Assembly: GCF_002879645.1 (NCBI RefSeq)
Contig: NZ_PNRE01000002.1
Coordinates: 1-64,000 of the forward strand
From: Halomonas heilongjiangensis
Lineage (GTDB): Bacteria > Pseudomonadota > Gammaproteobacteria > Pseudomonadales > Halomonadaceae
Reading direction: 5' to 3'
DNA: 64,000 nucleotides
In this document: positions 8,761 to 16,343 of the stretch, piece after piece
How positions within the stretch are numbered: the first letter of the stretch is position 1
How the letters are laid out: every line of letters starts with the position of its first letter
Translations under genes and position numbers: made by a program
Notes under the pieces: model-generated
Seen by the model: only the letters and a program-made list of their open reading frames with translations
What the model was told of the DNA's origin: nothing
Databases searched by the model: none

Positions 8761-9717
8761 TTACTCCAGCAGCTCGCCGACGGCGAGGGTGCCTCGGTCG
8801 GCCAGCCGTACCGGGCGCGAGTCGCTGGCGGTCCACTCGGCCATGGAGCCGTCGTACATGGTGGCGTTCTCGAAACCGCCCATCTCGCTGAGCTGGAACC
8901 AGCCGCTGGCGGCCCAGTGGCCGGTATTGCAGAAGGCGACGGTGGGCGCCTCGCGGTCCAGCCCCAATTCGTCGATGTGCGCCTTCAGCCCCTCTGGCTT
9001 CAGGTAGTAGGCCCCGTCCTGCTCCACCAGGTGACTGTCATGGGGCAGGTTCACCGACCCCGGGATGGTGCCGGGAGCCCGGGTCGCGGGCGATTGGGTC
9101 TCACCGGTGAAGAAGGCCGGCGGCCGGGCGTCCACCAGTTGCTCCTCGGCCTGGCGGGCCGCTTCCACCTCCTCGGTGGTGGCCAGCAGCGACTCGCGCA
9201 GGGTGCCCTCGAAGCTGACCGCCTCGGTGTCGCCCACCGGGCCGCCGGCGACCTCGTAGCCCTGCTGCTCCCAGCCGGCGAAGCCGCCGTTGAGGATCGT
9301 CACCTCGTCGTGCCCCAGCACCTTGAAGGTCCAGTAGACACGCGCGGCGCTGCCGAAGTCGGTGGGGCCGGTGCCTGCCGGTACGATGACTACGGTATCG
9401 TCGTTGCCGATGCCCAGGCCGCCGATCAGCGCCTCCAGGTCCTCGACGTCGGGCAGCAGTCCGGCCACCCCGTCCCGGTCCTCGCGCCAGCCGGCGTCGG
9501 TATAGTTGCTGTAACGGCTGCCCGGGATGCGCGCGGCCTCGAAGGTGTCGCGATCGCCACCCTCGTCGATGCGGGAGCGAACGTCCAGCACCACCAGGTC
9601 GTCGCTGCCCAGCTGCTGGTCGAGCCATTCGGCCTCGACCAGGGGAGAGGGATGCATGGCGTGGGTCGGTCCGGCGATGGCCAGGGCGCCGGCCGCCAGG
9701 AACAGGATGCGTCTCAT
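8761..9717 (-). CDS. periplasmic tandem-rhodanese sulfurtransferase
   Basis: 318-residue protein with two rhodanese domains and an N-terminal signal peptide (MRRILFLAAGALAIAGPTHA). The first domain (about 25-160) begins VVLDVRSRIDEGG and lacks a clear catalytic Cys. The second (about 185-300) carries the active-site loop FCNTGHWAAS with the persulfide Cys. This is the layout of thiosulfate/3-mercaptopyruvate sulfurtransferases. AAGGAGGA lies just before the ATG. It is convergent with the HAD gene (11 bases between stops). E. coli ynjE, a rhodanese, sits beside ynjBCD; here a YnjBCD-like set lies 11 kb away, so a functional link is possible but not shown. Confidence 0.87.
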   Translation of the reverse strand: MRRILFLAAGALAIAGPTHAMHPSPLVEAEWLDQQLGSDDLVVLDVRSRIDEGGDRDTFEAARIPGSRYSNYTDAGWREDRDGVAGLLPDVEDLEALIGGLGIGNDDTVVIVPAGTGPTDFGSAARVYWTFKVLGHDEVTILNGGFAGWEQQGYEVAGGPVGDTEAVSFEGTLRESLLATTEEVEAARQAEEQLVDARPPAFFTGETQSPATRAPGTIPGSVNLPHDSHLVEQDGAYYLKPEGLKAHIDELGLDREAPTVAFCNTGHWAASGWFQLSEMGGFENATMYDGSMAEWTASDSRPVRLADRGTLAVGELLE

Positions 9718-9796
9718 GAGGCGTCCTCCTTCATCGGGGATGACACGATGCTAGGCGTGCCCCCCCGGCAGGGCAATGCGCCGCCAAGATGCCTTG

Positions 9797-9825
9797 CTGA
9801 CCGCTTAATAACCATTGGATATAAC
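9797..9825 (+). promoter_or_regulatory. candidate sigma70 promoter for the TTL-like gene
   Basis: CTGACC (9797-9802), 17-base spacer, TATAAC (9820-9825) in a locally AT-rich patch. Four of six -35 bases and five of six -10 bases match consensus. It points towards the ligase gene, 264 bases upstream of its ATG. Not tested. Confidence 0.4.
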
Positions 9826-9859
9826 ACTCCGGCGCCATTCTCCCCTGGCACCGGAGTGT
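9824..9859 (+). promoter_or_regulatory. long interrupted hairpin at the predicted transcript start
   Basis: ACACTCCGG (9824-9832) pairs perfectly with CCGGAGTGT (9851-9859). After one mismatch an inner GCCA (9834-9837) pairs with TGGC (9846-9849), leaving an 8-base loop. It starts within the predicted -10 element, so it could be an operator or a 5' leader structure. No T run follows. Confidence 0.5.
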
Positions 9860-10089
9860 CGGGTAGGCAAGGGGTCATCAGCCCCGCCAGGCGTGGCCGG
9901 CATCCAGGAAGGCCATGGCCGAGGATGAGGCCTCGCGCCGGCGGTTCAGTCGGCCGATCAGTCCATAAATCAATCCCGCAATAGATCGCGTCTCGGTGGC
10001 TATCGCTGTAAGGACCGGGTGCATGCGACGACAGAGTCATCACGGCACACCACACGACGACAGCGACGGCCGAACAGGAGATCGCGGGA

Positions 10090-12504
10090 ATGACGGAGCA
10101 ATATTCGCCGACACGGCACTTCTGGCTGGGTGGCAAGCGGGCCGCCGAACAGGATCGATTCTTTCGCGAGGCCCTGGAAGCGCTGGGCTGGCAGCCGGGA
10201 GACGAGACTCATTGGGACGCCGGCTGGATCACCGGCATGCCCGATGCCGAACAGTTCCGCCGGGTCTCGCCGCAGCGCCGGCTCAACCACTTCCCGGGCA
10301 ATGCGGCGCTCACCGTCAAGAGCCGGCTGCACGACAGCCTGGCGACGCTGCGTGAGCGCATTCACGAGAGCCACGGCGCCGACAGTGAACTGGCAGCGCG
10401 GCTGGCGTTCTTTCCCCGGGCCTACGTGATGCCCCATGACTATCACGCCCTCCAGGAGGCGGCCCTGGCGAACCCGGGACAGCGCTGGATCCTCAAGCCC
10501 ACCAATGCCTCCAAGGGCAAGGGCGTCAGGGTGTTGCGCGACGTGGCCGAGGTGCCACTCGCACCCGACTGGCTGGTCCAGGAGTACCTCGCCAATCCCC
10601 ATACCATCCGCGGCCACAAGTATGTCCTGCGGCTCTATGTGCTGATTTCGGCCATCGAGCCACTGCGCGTCTATCTCTATCGCCAGGGGTTCGCCAAACT
10701 GGCCTCCGAACCCTGGGACCCCGAGGATGCCGACAACCCCTACAGCCAGTTGACCAACCCGGACATCAACGCCCTCAACACCCGGGCGGAGGTGCCCGTG
10801 GAGTTCATCGACCTCGACCGCTATCGGCAATGGCTCCGCGATCAGGGGCATGACGATGGCCGGCTCTTCGCACGGATCCAGGACCTGGTCGCCCTGACGG
10901 TGATTTCCGCGGTGGATGCCATACGCCAACGCACCGCCCGGTCCGGCGCCGATCCCCGCGGCTGCTACGAGCTGCTGGGCCTGGACTGCCTGGTGGACGA
11001 CACCCTCAAGCCCTGGATTCTCGAGTGCAACCTCAGCCCGTCGCTGGGCATCTGTGCCGGGCCGGAGAGTGGCGGGCGCATCGAGGAGGCCGTCAAGGGG
11101 GGGCTGGTCCGGGACATGATCTCGCTGCTGGGCATCGGTGGCGCCGCGCCGCCGTCAGACGAGTCGCCCGCTGCCGACGACGGCGCCCACCTGGTCGCCG
11201 AGGCCGAGGCCGAGGCGGAGCTGGCCCGCACCGGAGACTTCCAGCGCCTGCTCCCGGCGGCGGAGCCGTCACGCTATCTGCCGTACTTCTCGCTGCCGGG
11301 GCTGGCCGACTGCCTGTTGGCCGATGGCCTGGCGCGCCACGCGGTTCCCCGTCCGGTGCTGCAGCGCCGCCATGTGGCGGAACTGCTGGATGACGACCAG
11401 CTCGCGCTCTATGCCACCCATACCGGTCGCTACTACCGGCCCAACGACTCGGCGGCGCTGATCTGGCTGCTGGCGACGGAGGGGCTGGATCCCGACGCCA
11501 TTGCCCTCGAGCTGGCCCGGGCGGCAGTCACCGACGGCGACACCCCACCGGACCACGCGGCGCTGCGCCGTGACGTGTGGACCACGCTGGCCCGCTGGTG
11601 CCGCGCCGGCCTGCTGTGCCAACAGGGCGACCGGGCCGTGCCGTCGTCGTCGACCGTCGCAGGGGAGTCGTCCTCGACGCCGTCGACCGTGGCCTCGTCG
11701 GGCCGGGCCATGCAGCTGGCGTTCGACGCCAAGCGCTGGGCCCTGTATCTCGACAGCGCCCCCGCCGACGCCCGGCTATCGGCGCTGCTCGAGGGCCGGC
11801 TCGCGCCGCTGAGCGACGAGGCGGCGAGCCGATTGCCGCGGCTCGAGGTCCTGCGTGACCCGGCAGGCTACACCCTGGTGGCCGGGGGCGAGGTGCTGGC
11901 GTCGCGGCTGACGCTGGCGCAACTCGGCCCGGCGCTGCTGGCCCACCTGGTGCGCCAGGCCGCCACGGCGGATCGCCTGGTGATCGATGCCGGGCTGCTG
12001 GTCACCCCCCGGGGCTCGGGGGTGCTCTGCCTGTTCCCTGCCGGGGAGCAGCGCGGCGAAGCCTGGCAGCGGCTGGTGTCGACGTCGGGTGGTGTCCTGT
12101 CCCGGGGGCTGCGGTTGGCCATGGCCGGGGCGCCAAGGGTCGAGTCGCTGGGCCTGCCCATGCCGGACGTGGCCGTCGACGGCCCGGCCGGGGTCCCCGA
12201 GGCCGTCGAGATCCGCGGCGTGCTGTGCACGCGCCTCGACGAGAACCCGGGTGATGCCCTGGAGCCGTCCTCCCCGCTGGACGTCCTGGGGGCGCTGCTG
12301 CCGTGCTGCGTCTCCGCCACCGGCGAGCCCCTGGACGCGCACACGGTGACGGCGCTCGGCGAGTGGTTGTCCGGGCTCGACCGTCGCTCGCTGTCGCCCG
12401 GCGAGGAGGTGCTCTCCTCGACGGCGGTTTCCGCCTGGCTGGACACGCTTGGCGAGCCAGGAACCGTTGCCGGTTGGTCCGGGGTGGCCACGGCCCATGG
12501 TTGA
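10090..12504 (+). CDS. TTL-like ATP-grasp ligase fused to PqqD-like and degenerate HprK-like domains
   Basis: 804 residues. Residues about 30-350 are a tubulin-tyrosine-ligase-type ATP-grasp domain. Seen motifs are WILKPTNASKGKGVRVL (from residue 133, ATP-binding Lys and loop), WLVQEYLANP, GHKYVLRLYVLI, the TTL hallmark NPYSQLTNPDINALN (~216) and LKPWILECNLSPSLG (~308-322, metal-binding Glu/Asn). Residues about 415-490 look like a PqqD/RiPP-recognition fold, ending YYRPNDSAALIWLL then DPDAIALELARA. Residues about 540-800 resemble HprK-related kinases, but the P-loop is replaced by FPAGEQRGEAW, so it is probably not a kinase. TTL-family enzymes add amino acids to acidic tails; the next gene encodes an exported protein with such a tail. 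Domain calls are by motif; substrate is inference. The ATG at 10090 is the first in a good context. Confidence 0.8.
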   Translation: MTEQYSPTRHFWLGGKRAAEQDRFFREALEALGWQPGDETHWDAGWITGMPDAEQFRRVSPQRRLNHFPGNAALTVKSRLHDSLATLRERIHESHGADSELAARLAFFPRAYVMPHDYHALQEAALANPGQRWILKPTNASKGKGVRVLRDVAEVPLAPDWLVQEYLANPHTIRGHKYVLRLYVLISAIEPLRVYLYRQGFAKLASEPWDPEDADNPYSQLTNPDINALNTRAEVPVEFIDLDRYRQWLRDQGHDDGRLFARIQDLVALTVISAVDAIRQRTARSGADPRGCYELLGLDCLVDDTLKPWILECNLSPSLGICAGPESGGRIEEAVKGGLVRDMISLLGIGGAAPPSDESPAADDGAHLVAEAEAEAELARTGDFQRLLPAAEPSRYLPYFSLPGLADCLLADGLARHAVPRPVLQRRHVAELLDDDQLALYATHTGRYYRPNDSAALIWLLATEGLDPDAIALELARAAVTDGDTPPDHAALRRDVWTTLARWCRAGLLCQQGDRAVPSSSTVAGESSSTPSTVASSGRAMQLAFDAKRWALYLDSAPADARLSALLEGRLAPLSDEAASRLPRLEVLRDPAGYTLVAGGEVLASRLTLAQLGPALLAHLVRQAATADRLVIDAGLLVTPRGSGVLCLFPAGEQRGEAWQRLVSTSGGVLSRGLRLAMAGAPRVESLGLPMPDVAVDGPAGVPEAVEIRGVLCTRLDENPGDALEPSSPLDVLGALLPCCVSATGEPLDAHTVTALGEWLSGLDRRSLSPGEEVLSSTAVSAWLDTLGEPGTVAGWSGVATAHG

Positions 12505-12652
12505 GAGCTGCCGGCACCGGCAGATACCCGAGCAGAGGGCGGCGCCGCTCGATGGCGGTGACGCCGAGGAGAAGCCAGCCGCGAGGGCTGCCTTCATTGC
12601 ACGACGACATGCAGCCGCATGTCGCCCAATCGTCATCACGGAGGTCATGATC

Positions 12653-12976
12653 ATGACACCGCAAGACGAGAAGCGTAGAAGCCTGTTGAGTCGGCTCAGC
12701 CGCCAGCTGGGCTACACGGCGCCGGCGCTGGTGCTGGTGGCCAGTGGCGCGGCCTTCCAGGCCGTGGCCGGCGAGACGTCGTCCGACCCCGCCTTCACCA
12801 GTGGCCAGGAAGCGCCCCTGATGCTGGCGGAGGCTCATGAGGAAGAGAAAAAAGAAGCAGAGGCTGAGGCAGAGGCAGAGGCAGAGGGTGAAGGCGAAGC
12901 CGAAGGTGAAGGTGAGGCCGAAGGCGAAGGTGAGGCCGAAGGCGAAGGTGAGGCCGAAGCCGAGGCCGAGGAGTAA
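12653..12976 (+). CDS. small exported protein with Glu/Ala/Gly repeat C-terminal tail, candidate substrate of the ligase
   Basis: 107 residues. The N-terminus (KRRSLLSRLSRQLGYTAPAL, then a hydrophobic stretch to AVAGE) resembles a signal/leader segment. About 25 variable residues follow, then a tail of only E, A, G and two K from about residue 63 to the end. Residues 78-101 are four copies of EGEGEA. The ATG at 12653 is preferred over 12647 because GGAGG (12640-12644) is then correctly spaced and because the homologous protein at 25154 starts at the equivalent codon. The leader and the bases before the start are shared with that paralog. It starts 148 bases after the TTL-like gene on the same strand. 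The tail resembles tubulin C-terminal tails in composition. Function unknown. Confidence 0.8.
   Translation: MTPQDEKRRSLLSRLSRQLGYTAPALVLVASGAAFQAVAGETSSDPAFTSGQEAPLMLAEAHEEEKKEAEAEAEAEAEGEGEAEGEGEAEGEGEAEGEGEAEAEAEE
12884..12955 (+). repeat. four 18-bp tandem units encoding EGEGEA
   Basis: Four consecutive 18-bp units in frame; the last two (12920-12937, 12938-12955) are identical and the first two differ by a few third-position changes. Copy number is likely to vary between strains. Confidence 0.85.
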
Positions 12977-13067
12977 CCGCTCTTCAGGCCCCTGAGCGGG
13001 TGGCCGGGCCGGACGCCACTGGCGCCGGCCGCGGCTTCCTTGACTTGCGAACAACAGGTGAACCGCC

Positions 13068-13637
13068 ATGTCGCCCATAGCACACAGGTCATTTCCACCA
13101 CAGGAGGGACTCATCGAGGAGAACCTCCTGGCGTTGTCACAGTTGAGCCATTTCGTCGGTGATCTGGCCCCGGAGCACTACCGGCAGGCCTTCGGTCATC
13201 ATGGTCGCCATACGCTCGGCAAGCACGTTCGCCATATCATCGACCATTACGACGCCCTGCTGAGCGGCCTGGAAGCCGATGGCGACGTCGTCGACTATGA
13301 GCGGCGCCGTCGCGATGAGCTCCTCGAGCAGTGGCCGCATCAGGCGGCTCGCCGCCTGGCCGAGATCGAGGCGGCGCTGGCGGCTGCGATCGATCGGTGT
13401 CCATCCGTGCGGTTGGGTCAGACCTATCATCTCGGCGACGGCTCGCTGGTGCTGGAGACCAGTCTGGCGCGCGAACTCGCCTTCCTGACCAGCCACACCA
13501 TCCATCACATGGCGATCCTCGGACTGCTGGCCGAGCAGATCGGTATCGCCTTGCCCGAGGCGTTCGGGGTCCACCCTTCCACGCTGCGGCATTGGCAGCG
13601 TGAAGCCGCTGTTCCGGTGCCGGCGAGGAGTGCCTGA
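13068..13637 (+). CDS. DinB-like four-helix metalloprotein
   Basis: 189-residue protein with the look of the DinB/YfiT family: an N-terminal helix, then HTLGKHVRHIIDHYDALL and, in the last helix, FLTSHTIHHMAILGLLAEQ. His residues in these two segments are the expected divalent-metal ligands. Family members include thiol transferases and many unknowns. It follows the repeat-tail protein by 91 bases on the same strand and could belong to the same operon as the TTL-like ligase. The ATG at 13068 is the only plausible start (weak AACAGGTGAA upstream). No known role ties it to the ligase. Confidence 0.65.
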   Translation: MSPIAHRSFPPQEGLIEENLLALSQLSHFVGDLAPEHYRQAFGHHGRHTLGKHVRHIIDHYDALLSGLEADGDVVDYERRRRDELLEQWPHQAARRLAEIEAALAAAIDRCPSVRLGQTYHLGDGSLVLETSLARELAFLTSHTIHHMAILGLLAEQIGIALPEAFGVHPSTLRHWQREAAVPVPARSA

Positions 13638-13798
13638 TGGCTGCGGGAGGAAGATGCTGGCCCGGGCAGGATCCGGCCTTGCGGCCATGCCGCATTGTGT
13701 CTCCTGATTACCAGGGATTCTCAATAGCCGGGATCTTGATCATCTGCCCTCTAACGGCGATTCGAGGAGGGAGTATAGTGACAACTATTCGATTGTTT

Positions 13799-14032
13799 TC
13801 ACGTCTTGTCATCTTCCCTATGGGGTGGAGTGCCGGCATGCCTCTCGATCAATATCTCGAAATGCCTTCCGGTCTGATGAAGTAGCCTGAACTGCTGGTT
13901 ACACCGGCTACAGGCATGGCACATGGCGAGATGCAGCTTGAGTGACAGTTTCTCCTGGAATGTCAGTGAGGTGTCGAGCTGTCTGGACATCAGGCGAGTC
14001 GCCTCTTTGCACATCATCATCTTGAACATCAT
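13799..14032 (-). CDS. zinc-finger (zf-HC2-type) anti-sigma factor-like protein, orphaned copy
   Basis: 77 residues. It begins MMFKMMMCKEATRLMSRQ and has the H-x3-C-x2-C zinc site HLAMCHAC plus an upstream Cys8, as in zf-HC2 anti-sigma factors. It is closely similar to the product of 16149-16343 (MMMCKGATRLM and HLMMCDAC). The ATG at 14032 overlaps the TGA of a decayed sigma-factor remnant by four bases, exactly as in the intact pair. No membrane segment, so it would be a soluble cytoplasmic regulator. With its own sigma gene broken, it may be non-functional or act on the other sigma factor. Confidence 0.7.
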   Translation of the reverse strand: MMFKMMMCKEATRLMSRQLDTSLTFQEKLSLKLHLAMCHACSRCNQQFRLLHQTGRHFEILIERHAGTPPHREDDKT

Positions 14033-14141
14033 ACCTTCTCCATGAGCCAGTCCCGCTCGATGCAGGCGTGCGAAAGCGACCAGCCGGGGCCTGATGACCA
14101 CCAAGCGCTGCCCGTGGTCCTGCGTAACCTCCGCCGTGATC
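14029..14141 (-). pseudogene. 3' remnant of an ECF sigma factor gene
   Basis: Reading the minus strand, residues HACIERDWLMEKV followed by TGA match the C-terminus of the intact sigma factor at 16340-16927 (RACIEQGWLKEAST). Upstream, in another frame, ITAEV matches the region 4 start STAEI. The two halves are joined only by shifting frame once near 14070-14090. No region 2 sequence can be found further upstream. The gene is therefore truncated and frameshifted. Confidence 0.65.
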
Positions 14142-14462
14142 TGGATCCTGTTGTCTTTCCTGTCACGGCTGGTGTCAGGGGGAACCAGCGTGATGGCGCA
14201 CGGGATCCTGAGAGTTCCGTCGCCAGGCCTTGCTGCTCCTTACATGCCTCCTTCATCGATGACCGCTGCGTACAAGGGACAGTTCTTTCATGAGGGGAAA
14301 CGTTAGATGTAATGAAGCAGGTGATCTTCCCACTAAACAGGGAAGACCGGTTCACGGATATGGCGCCGCTGATTCAAGTCAGTCATGTGGTAGCGGAACG
14401 GTATCTGGACTGATGTGTCGTGGCTGTCTCAAGGCACATTAGAGCCGGAAGAGGAGGATGCC
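14142..14462. other. intergenic region between sigma remnant and DUF3179 gene
   Basis: About 320 bases with no supported gene. Presumably part of it is decayed sigma-factor sequence plus the promoter of the DUF3179 gene. GGAGGATGCC lies just before the ATG at 14463. Confidence 0.5.
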
Positions 14463-15503
14463 ATGACACCCTGTGTGCTGCGCTATGCCGTGTTGAGTAT
14501 CGCCCTGGGTCTTGCGCCGCTGTCAGCCGCACCCGCGGCGCCCCCCGGCCGGGATCCACCATTGGTGCCGGTGGTGTACTCCTTCGAAGCGTTCCGGGAG
14601 GCAGTACGCTCGGGAGGGCCCGGCAAGGACGGGATTCCGTCCATCGATCGCCCCCGCTTTCAGTCGGCAGGAGAGGCGACGCTGGAGGCTGATGACAAGG
14701 TCATCGGTGTCTACCATCGTGACCAGGCCAGGGCCTATCCCCAGCGCATCCTGGTCTGGCACGAGATCGTCAATGACGAACTGGGCGGTGAGGCACTGAG
14801 CATCACCTACTGCCCCCTGACGGGCACGGCACTGGGCTTCAAGCGCGGCGAGACCGAGCTCGGTGTCTCCGGCAAGCTGGTCAACAGCAACCTGGTCATG
14901 TATGACCGCGCCACCGACAGCGAATGGCCCCAGATCCTGGGAGTGGCCATCGACGGGCCTCTGGTCGGCCAGGGGCTAGAGGAGTTCCGGGTGTTCTGGA
15001 CCACTTGGGGAGCCTGGCAGGCACGTCATCCCGAGACCGAGGTGCTGACCGACCAGACCGGCTTCGTGCGTAATTATCGACGCGACCCCTACGGGAGCTA
15101 CAACCCGCTCGGCGGTTATTATGCCCCCGACAGCCGGCGGCTGTTCCCGGTGATGCACCGCGATGATCGTTTCCCGCCCAAGACCGAGGTCTTCGGCCTG
15201 CGTGGCCCGGAGGGCGCACTGGCCATCACCCGTGAGTCGCTGCGCGAGGAGGGCGTGGTCGATGTCGCGCTGGGCGAGCGTCGCTACACCGTCATTCATG
15301 ACCCGGGGCTGGATACCGGCTGGGCCTTCCAGAATCCCCAGGGAGTCGAGATCCAGGCAGCAGAGCTCGATTTTACCGCCGAGGGGGTCACCGGATCGGG
15401 CATCGACTCGCTCGAGGCGGTGAATGGCTTCGAGGCCATGTGGTTCGCCTGGGCCGCCTTCTATCCCGATACCCACCTGTATGAGGGGAAGGAGGCGCCA
15501 TGA
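14463..15503 (+). CDS. exported DUF3179-domain protein
   Basis: 346 residues with a signal peptide (YAVLSIALGLAPLSAAPAA). The body matches the DUF3179 pattern: DDKVIGVYHRDQARAYPQRIL, WHEIVNDELGG, ITYCPLTGTALGF with its conserved Cys, LVNSNLVMYDRATDSEWPQ, and YNPLGGYY. The biochemical role of the family is not established. The ATG at 14463 is preceded by GGAGG. The downstream membrane protein starts inside its stop codon (ATGA), so the two are translationally coupled. It lies between two sigma/anti-sigma modules, which suggests control by that sigma factor. Confidence 0.85.
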   Translation: MTPCVLRYAVLSIALGLAPLSAAPAAPPGRDPPLVPVVYSFEAFREAVRSGGPGKDGIPSIDRPRFQSAGEATLEADDKVIGVYHRDQARAYPQRILVWHEIVNDELGGEALSITYCPLTGTALGFKRGETELGVSGKLVNSNLVMYDRATDSEWPQILGVAIDGPLVGQGLEEFRVFWTTWGAWQARHPETEVLTDQTGFVRNYRRDPYGSYNPLGGYYAPDSRRLFPVMHRDDRFPPKTEVFGLRGPEGALAITRESLREEGVVDVALGERRYTVIHDPGLDTGWAFQNPQGVEIQAAELDFTAEGVTGSGIDSLEAVNGFEAMWFAWAAFYPDTHLYEGKEAP

Positions 15504-16057
15504 AGCCGCTTGCCCGGGTCATCCTCAGGATGCTGTCGCGTCCCGCCACGGTCGTCGCCGTGAGCGGGATCATGGCCGTCTATACGCTGCTCTACCTGTG
15601 GTTGACCGGCGACATCGCCGGGGATGGCATGGGGGGTTGGCAGGCGGCCTTTCCCGCCTGGGAGCGGGCCTTCCAGACACGGGGCCCGTTCCAGTTCGAG
15701 CCGGTGGGGCTGATCGGCCTGGGAGCGCTGGTGTGGACCTTCAGCCCGTTCAATACCCTGATCGCCGCTGCCTTGGGGCTACTGGTGGGGTCGAACGTGG
15801 TGGCCGGCTGGTGGCTCTGGCGAACCCCGCGGCAGTGTGGCCTGGGCAGGACGAGCACCGGCCTGCTGGGAGCCATTCCGGCGCTGCTGGTCGGCGGGGC
15901 CTGCTGTGCCCCGCTGGCACTCATCTGGCTCGGGCTGCCGATTGCAGGCGGCCTGGCCAGTCTGACGCCGCTCCTGGTTCCCGTCGCGCTGCTGTTGCTG
16001 ATGGCCGGGCTGTGGCTCAGCCTGCGTCGGCTCGTCAGGGAAGAAAGCCTCCGCTGA
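15500..16057 (+). CDS. polytopic membrane protein coupled to DUF3179
   Basis: 185 residues with about five hydrophobic segments: 17-37 (VVAVSGIMAVYTLLYLWL), 70-90 (VGLIGLGALVWTF), 91-110, 125-150 and 155-178. A conserved-looking motif LVGGACCAPLALIWLGLPI puts two adjacent Cys in a helix, which may be redox or metal related. The start overlaps the DUF3179 stop by four bases. I do not recognise the family. Likely an inner membrane partner of the exported DUF3179 protein. Confidence 0.75.
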   Translation: MKPLARVILRMLSRPATVVAVSGIMAVYTLLYLWLTGDIAGDGMGGWQAAFPAWERAFQTRGPFQFEPVGLIGLGALVWTFSPFNTLIAAALGLLVGSNVVAGWWLWRTPRQCGLGRTSTGLLGAIPALLVGGACCAPLALIWLGLPIAGGLASLTPLLVPVALLLLMAGLWLSLRRLVREESLR

Positions 16058-16148
16058 CATGCCGGCGCCACGATCTCGAAGACCGTGATCTGCCGCGGGG
16101 CCGGGTGGCGGAAGCCTTGGAAGGCATCGCTATCGAGGTCGCCGGTGA

Positions 16149-16343
16149 CTAGCGGGCGTCGTCCGCCTGCAGCTCCGGTGTGTGGCGTCGTCCCGCCTCA
16201 TGCAGCAGGTCGAACTGGCGGTTGCACTCGGTGCAGGCGTCGCACATCATCAGGTGAAAGCGCAGCGAGAGACGCTGCCGCAGGGTGAGAGGGCGGTCCT
16301 GCCTGAGTGACATCAAGCGGGTCGCCCCCTTGCACATCATCAT
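16149..16343 (-). CDS. zinc-finger (zf-HC2-type) anti-sigma factor-like protein
   Basis: 64 residues starting MMMCKGATRLMS; zinc ligands are Cys4 and the H-x3-C-x2-C site HLMMCDAC, with a further Cys in TECNRQ. Such short proteins bind ECF sigma factors and often respond to redox or metal stress. The ATG at 16343 overlaps the sigma stop (ATGA), the classic sigma/anti-sigma coupling. It has no transmembrane helix. Confidence 0.78.
   Translation of the reverse strand: MMMCKGATRLMSLRQDRPLTLRQRLSLRFHLMMCDACTECNRQFDLLHEAGRRHTPELQADDAR

Larger units (their letters stand above)
9718..10089. other. divergent intergenic region between sulfurtransferase and TTL-like gene
   Basis: 372 bases without a convincing gene. 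It holds a sigma70-like promoter and a long hairpin (listed separately). The rest, about 9860-10089, shows no clear ORF or RNA by eye. Confidence 0.6.

Noticed and set aside
10090..12504. glutathione synthetase/RimK-type ATP-grasp
   Set aside because: The TTL-specific motif NPYSQLTNPDIN and the ECNLSPSL end fit TTL better than RimK or GshB.
12884..12955. CRISPR-like or minisatellite non-coding repeat
   Set aside because: The repeats are in frame within a gene with leader and ribosome binding site, have no spacers, and a homologous gene exists at 25154.
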